From positions 1-5,744 of the forward strand of contig JAEYNO010000199.1 of NCBI GenBank assembly GCA_023412515.1: a stretch of DNA of 5,744 bases, given 5' to 3'. The DNA is from Actinomycetes bacterium (GTDB taxonomy: Bacteria > Actinomycetota > Actinomycetes > Actinomycetales > Cellulomonadaceae). The translations under genes and the position numbers were made by a program. The notes beneath the pieces were generated by a model. The model made no database searches. It saw nothing but the letters and a program-made list of their open reading frames with translations, and was not told the DNA's origin. Positions 1 to 5,744 of this stretch are shown one piece after another (the stretch's first letter is position 1; each line of letters begins with the position of its first letter).

Positions 1-2
1 AC

Positions 3-326
3 CTGGGCGTCCGCAGCCCGGCACGCGTGCGCGTGCACGCCGACGGCGTCGCCGTGACCCGCACGGGTGCGCGCGACGTGTGGGTGCCCGCCGCCGCGCT
101 GACCGCCGTCGGCACCGCGAGCGGCCAGGCCGGCAAGTTCGTCGGCCGCGACGGCCTCGTGGTCCTCACCTGGGTGCCGGACCCCACCACCGGCACACCC
201 CTCGACACCGCGCTGCACGTGCGCCACGACGCCGAGCGCGGCACGCTGCTCGACGCCGCCCGCGCGCTCGTCGCGGCCCCCACCGACACCGACGCCGCGC
301 CCCCGGCGCGAGAGGAGCAGGCATGA
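3..326 (+). CDS. PH-like domain small protein, 3' part (Rv1382-type gene of the pyr operon)
   Basis: Partial gene cut by the left edge; the frame is open from base 3 and ends at TGA 324-326, giving 107 residues. A GTG at 27 is available, but the frame stays open upstream, so it is probably internal. Visible protein: a run of alternating hydrophobic strands (RVRVHADGVAVTR, DVWVPAAALTAV), a glycine-rich turn with AGKFVGRDGLVVLTW, then LDTALHVRH and a closing helix (LLDAARALVAA), with an Ala/Pro/Glu-rich tail. This resembles the PH-like domain of small actinobacterial proteins of about 150-200 residues encoded just before carA, such as Rv1382 between pyrC and carA in M. tuberculosis. Those usually carry an N-terminal membrane helix, which here would lie outside the window. 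The function is unknown; I infer a membrane-associated accessory protein. The stop overlaps the carA start (ATGA). Family assignment is from recalled pattern, not a search. Confidence 0.8.
   Translation: MGVRSPARVRVHADGVAVTRTGARDVWVPAAALTAVGTASGQAGKFVGRDGLVVLTWVPDPTTGTPLDTALHVRHDAERGTLLDAARALVAAPTDTDAAPPAREEQA
313..317 (+). promoter_or_regulatory. Ribosome binding site of carA
   Basis: AGGAG, within the purine-rich AGAGGAG at 311-317, lies 5 bases before the ATG at 323. It is the clearest Shine-Dalgarno match in the window and fixes the carA start at 323. It sits inside the last codons of the preceding gene. Confidence 0.8.
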
Positions 327-1542
327 GCGACGCGATCCTCGTCCTCGAGGACGGCCGCACGTTCACCGGACGCGCGTACGGCGCGACCGGGCGGACGCTC
401 GGCGAGATCGTCTTCAACACCGGCATGACGGGCTACCAGGAGACCCTGACCGACCCGTCGTACCACCGGCAGGTCGTGGTCATGACCGCGCCGCACATCG
501 GCAACACCGGCGTCAACGACGAGGACCCCGAGTCGCGGCGCATCTGGGTCGCCGGGTACGTCGTGCGGGACCCCGCGCGCCGTCCGTCGAGCTGGCGCTC
601 GCGCCGCTCGCTCGACGACGAGCTCGCGGCGCAGGGCGTCGTCGGCATCAGCGACGTCGACACCCGGGCGCTCACACGGCACCTGCGCGAGCGCGGCGTC
701 ATGCGCGCCGGCATCTTCTCGGGCGACGCGCTCGTGCGTCCCGAGGGGGAGCGGCGCCCGGTCGACGAGCTCGTCGACGAGGTGCTGACGGCGCCCGCGA
801 TGACGGGTGCCGACCTGGCCGGCGAGGTCAGCGTCGACGCCGCGTACGTCGTGCCGGCCCTCGGCCCCGACGGCACGCCGCTCGACGAGCCCCGCGCGCG
901 CGTCGCGGCGGTCGACCTGGGCATCAAGGCCATGACGCCGCAGCGCCTGGCCGAGCGCGGCGTCGAGGTGCACGTGCTGCCCGCGACGTCGAGCATCGAG
1001 GACGTCCTCGCGGTGCAGCCCGACGGCGTGTTCTTCTCCAACGGCCCGGGCGACCCGGCCGCGGCGCGCCACGAGATCGACGTGCTGCGCGGCGTGCTCG
1101 ACCGCCGGATCCCGTTCTTCGGCATCTGCTACGGCAACCAGCTGTTCGGCCGTGCCCTGGGCTTCGGCACCTACAAGCTGCAGTACGGGCACCGCGGCGT
1201 GAACCAGCCGGTCATGGACCGCACGACCGGCAAGGTCGAGATCACGGCCCACAACCACGGCTTCGCGGTCGACGCGCCGCTCGACGCCGAGACCGTCGCG
1301 CCGTTCGACGGCGGCCGCTACGGCCGCGTCCGGGTGTCGCACGTCGACCTCAACGACGAGGTCGTCGAGGGCCTCGAGGCGCTCGACCTGCCGGCGTTCT
1401 CGGTGCAGTACCACCCCGAGGCGGCCGCCGGCCCGCACGACGCGGCCTACCTGTTCGACCGCTTCCTCGACCTCATGACCTCCCACCGCGACGGCGCCGG
1501 CACGACCGGCGGCGACGCGACGAACCAGAAGGGCGCCGCCTG

Positions 1543-1543
<1 letters not shown>
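323..1543 (+). CDS. carA: Carbamoyl-phosphate synthase, small (glutaminase) subunit
   Basis: 406 residues, full length for the family (E. coli about 382). It hydrolyses glutamine and channels ammonia to CarB for carbamoyl phosphate synthesis, in the cytosol. The N-terminal small-chain domain shows GEIVFNTGMTGYQETLTDP at residues 27-45 and GISDVDTRALTR at 108-119. The class I glutamine amidotransferase domain runs from about 194 to 390, with SNGPGDP at 239-245, the nucleophile Cys269 in GICYGNQ, and His364 and Glu366 in YHPEA completing the triad. GICYGNQ differs from the E. coli-type GICLGHQ, but a Phe/Tyr-Gly-Asn-Gln form is usual in actinobacteria. The ATG at 323 is chosen because of the AGGAG 5 bases upstream and the fit to the family N-terminus; the frame is open further upstream, but that stretch encodes the previous gene in another frame. 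The start overlaps the upstream stop and the TGA overlaps the carB ATG by one base. The last 20 or so residues are a low-complexity tail. Confidence 0.98.
1529..1533 (+). promoter_or_regulatory. Weak ribosome binding site of carB
   Basis: AAGGG near the end of carA, 9 bases before the carB ATG at 1543. It is a modest match; with the TGATG overlap, carB translation probably also relies on ribosomes terminating on carA. Confidence 0.45.
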
Positions 1544-4862
<3,319 letters not shown>

Positions 4863-4866
<4 letters not shown>

Positions 4867-5723
4867 CGGCGGACGCACGCGTGCTGCCCTTCGGCGAGCG
4901 GCTGGCCGCGGCCATGGACGCGCACGGGCCGCTGTGCGTCGGGATCGACCCCCACGCGTCGCTGCTCGACGCGTGGGGGCTCCCGGACGACGCCACGGGG
5001 CTGCGCGAGTTCGCGCACCGCGTCATGGACGCGGTCGCCGGGCGGGTCGCGGCGGTCAAGCCGCAGGCCGCGTTCTTCGAGCGGCACGGGTCCGCGGGCG
5101 TGGCCGTCCTGGAGGAGGTCGTCGCGGCGGGCCGCGAGACCGGCACGCTGATCGTGGTCGACGCCAAGCGCGGCGACATCGGGTCGACGATGGGCGCGTA
5201 CGCGGACGCGTTCCTGCGGGACGGCTCACCGCTCGCGGGGGACGCGCTCACGGTGTCGCCGTACCTGGGCTTCGGGTCGCTCGACCCCGCGGTGGACCTC
5301 GCGCTCGCCACCGGGCGCGGCCTGTTCGTGCTCTGCCTGACGTCCAACCCCGAGGGTCCGGACGTGCAGCACGCGCGCACGGCCGCGGGCCCCACCGTCG
5401 CGGCGCAGGTCGCCGCGCGCGCGGCGGCGCTGAACTCCGGCGCGGCCGCGCTCGGGTCGATCGGTCTCGTGGTGGGTGCGACGGTCGGGACAGCCGTGCG
5501 CGACACCGGGGTCGACCTCGCGGCCGTGGCCGGCCCGCTGCTCGCGCCGGGCGTGGGCGCCCAGGGTGCGGGGGCCGCCGAGCTTGCCGCGGTCTTCGGG
5601 GACGCCCGCCGTCAGGTGCTCGCGTCGTCCAGCAGGGGAGTGCTCGCCGCGGGGCCCGACGTCGGTGCCCTGCGGGCCGCGGCGCTCGCCGCCTCGTCGC
5701 AGGCGGGCGCCGCGCTGCGCTGA
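4863..5723 (+). CDS. pyrF: Orotidine-5'-phosphate decarboxylase, class II
   Basis: 286 residues, the usual length for the actinobacterial/myxobacterial type 2 enzyme and longer than the roughly 230-245 residues of E. coli-type PyrF. It decarboxylates OMP to UMP, the last de novo pyrimidine step, as a cytosolic TIM-barrel enzyme. Visible motifs: VGIDPH at 26-31, AVKPQAAFFE in the next strand, the catalytic DAKRGD at 100-105 with Asp100, Lys102 and Asp105, TSNPEG at 160-165, LAPGVGAQG at 227-235, and a phosphate-loop-like SSSRG with Arg258 near the C-terminus. The start is GTG 4863, overlapping the carB stop as GTGA; only a weak GGCGG precedes it. GTG at 4881 (codon 7) is an alternative that would lose six non-conserved residues; the ATG at codon 18 would cut into the barrel and is unlikely. 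Codons for residues 29-39 form a perfect inverted repeat. Being directly after carB matches M. tuberculosis (Rv1384-Rv1385). Confidence 0.98.
4949..4979. repeat. Perfect 13-bp inverted repeat inside pyrF
   Basis: The left arm CCCCCACGCGTCG (4949-4961) and the right arm CGACGCGTGGGGG (4967-4979) are exact reverse complements separated by the 5-base loop CTGCT. In RNA this would be a strong GC-rich hairpin beginning 86 bases after the pyrF start, within codons for Asp29 to Gly39. No T-run follows, so it does not look like an intrinsic terminator. It may simply result from codon choice over a conserved peptide. Confidence 0.8.
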
Positions 5724-5731
5724 CGGGCCGT

Positions 5732-5744
5732 GGGGGGGGGGGGG
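5732..5744. repeat. Poly-G tract of at least 13 bases at the window edge
   Basis: Thirteen consecutive G end the window, starting 8 bases after the pyrF stop; the true length is unknown because the sequence stops here. It could be a genuine homopolymer or an assembly/sequencing artefact at a contig end. The remaining bases after pyrF (5724-5731) show no gene or terminator. Confidence 0.85.

Noticed and set aside
21..40. Two adjacent 10-bp perfect palindromes, GCACGCGTGC and GCGTGCACGC
   Set aside because: They lie inside the coding sequence of the PH-like gene and short GC palindromes are frequent at this composition; nothing ties them to an operator.
80..322. Upstream extension of the carA frame to an ATG at 80 (487 residues)
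   Set aside because: The extra 81 residues are Arg/Ala/His-rich out-of-frame translation of the PH-like gene; carA has a clear AGGAG and a family-typical N-terminus at 323.
1127..1141. Tyr and Asn replacing Leu and His in the CarA nucleophile motif (GICYGNQ)
   Set aside because: The catalytic Cys269, His364 and Glu366 are present and the aromatic-Gly-Asn-Gln form is usual for actinobacterial CarA, so it is not a defect.
5724..5744. Possible terminator after pyrF
   Set aside because: Only 21 bases remain, with no complete inverted repeat or T-run; the operon may continue past the window.

Overview
The window is a very GC-rich stretch (about three quarters G+C by eye) with strong G/C preference at third codon positions. 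It carries the downstream part of a de novo pyrimidine biosynthesis operon in the arrangement typical of Actinomycetota. Protein features (CarA nucleophile motif GICYGNQ, CarB ending NTPSG...DGYEIR, class II PyrF, and a PH-like small protein before carA) fit a high-GC actinobacterium. A Micrococcales member such as a Cellulomonas-like organism is my best guess, but the sequence does not prove the genus.

Layout, all on the + strand: (1) 3-326, the 3' end of a small PH-like, probably membrane-anchored protein of unknown function, cut by the left edge; (2) 323-1543, carA, the glutaminase subunit of carbamoyl-phosphate synthase; (3) 1543-4866, carB, the large synthetase subunit with its C-terminal allosteric domain; (4) 4863-5723, pyrF, a class II orotidine-5'-phosphate decarboxylase; (5) 5724-5744, a 21-base tail ending in 13 consecutive G at the window edge. 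Every gene start overlaps the previous stop (ATGA, TGATG, GTGA), so the four genes have no intergenic space and are almost certainly co-transcribed and translationally coupled. No promoter is visible; it should lie upstream of the window, where pyrR, pyrB and pyrC are expected by analogy with Mycobacterium tuberculosis (Rv1379-Rv1385).

Function: CarA releases ammonia from glutamine and passes it to CarB, which uses two ATP and bicarbonate to make carbamoyl phosphate for pyrimidines and arginine. CarB keeps most of the residues known to bind UMP in the E. coli enzyme, so end-product inhibition is plausible. PyrF performs the last step to UMP. The PH-like protein is a positionally conserved passenger with no established role.

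I found no mobile element, CRISPR array, RNA gene or clearly novel system; this is mostly ordinary housekeeping DNA. The points most worth a second look are the PH-like protein, a perfect 13-bp inverted repeat inside the start of pyrF, the edge poly-G tract, and the tight gene coupling with a GTG-started pyrF lacking a strong ribosome binding site.
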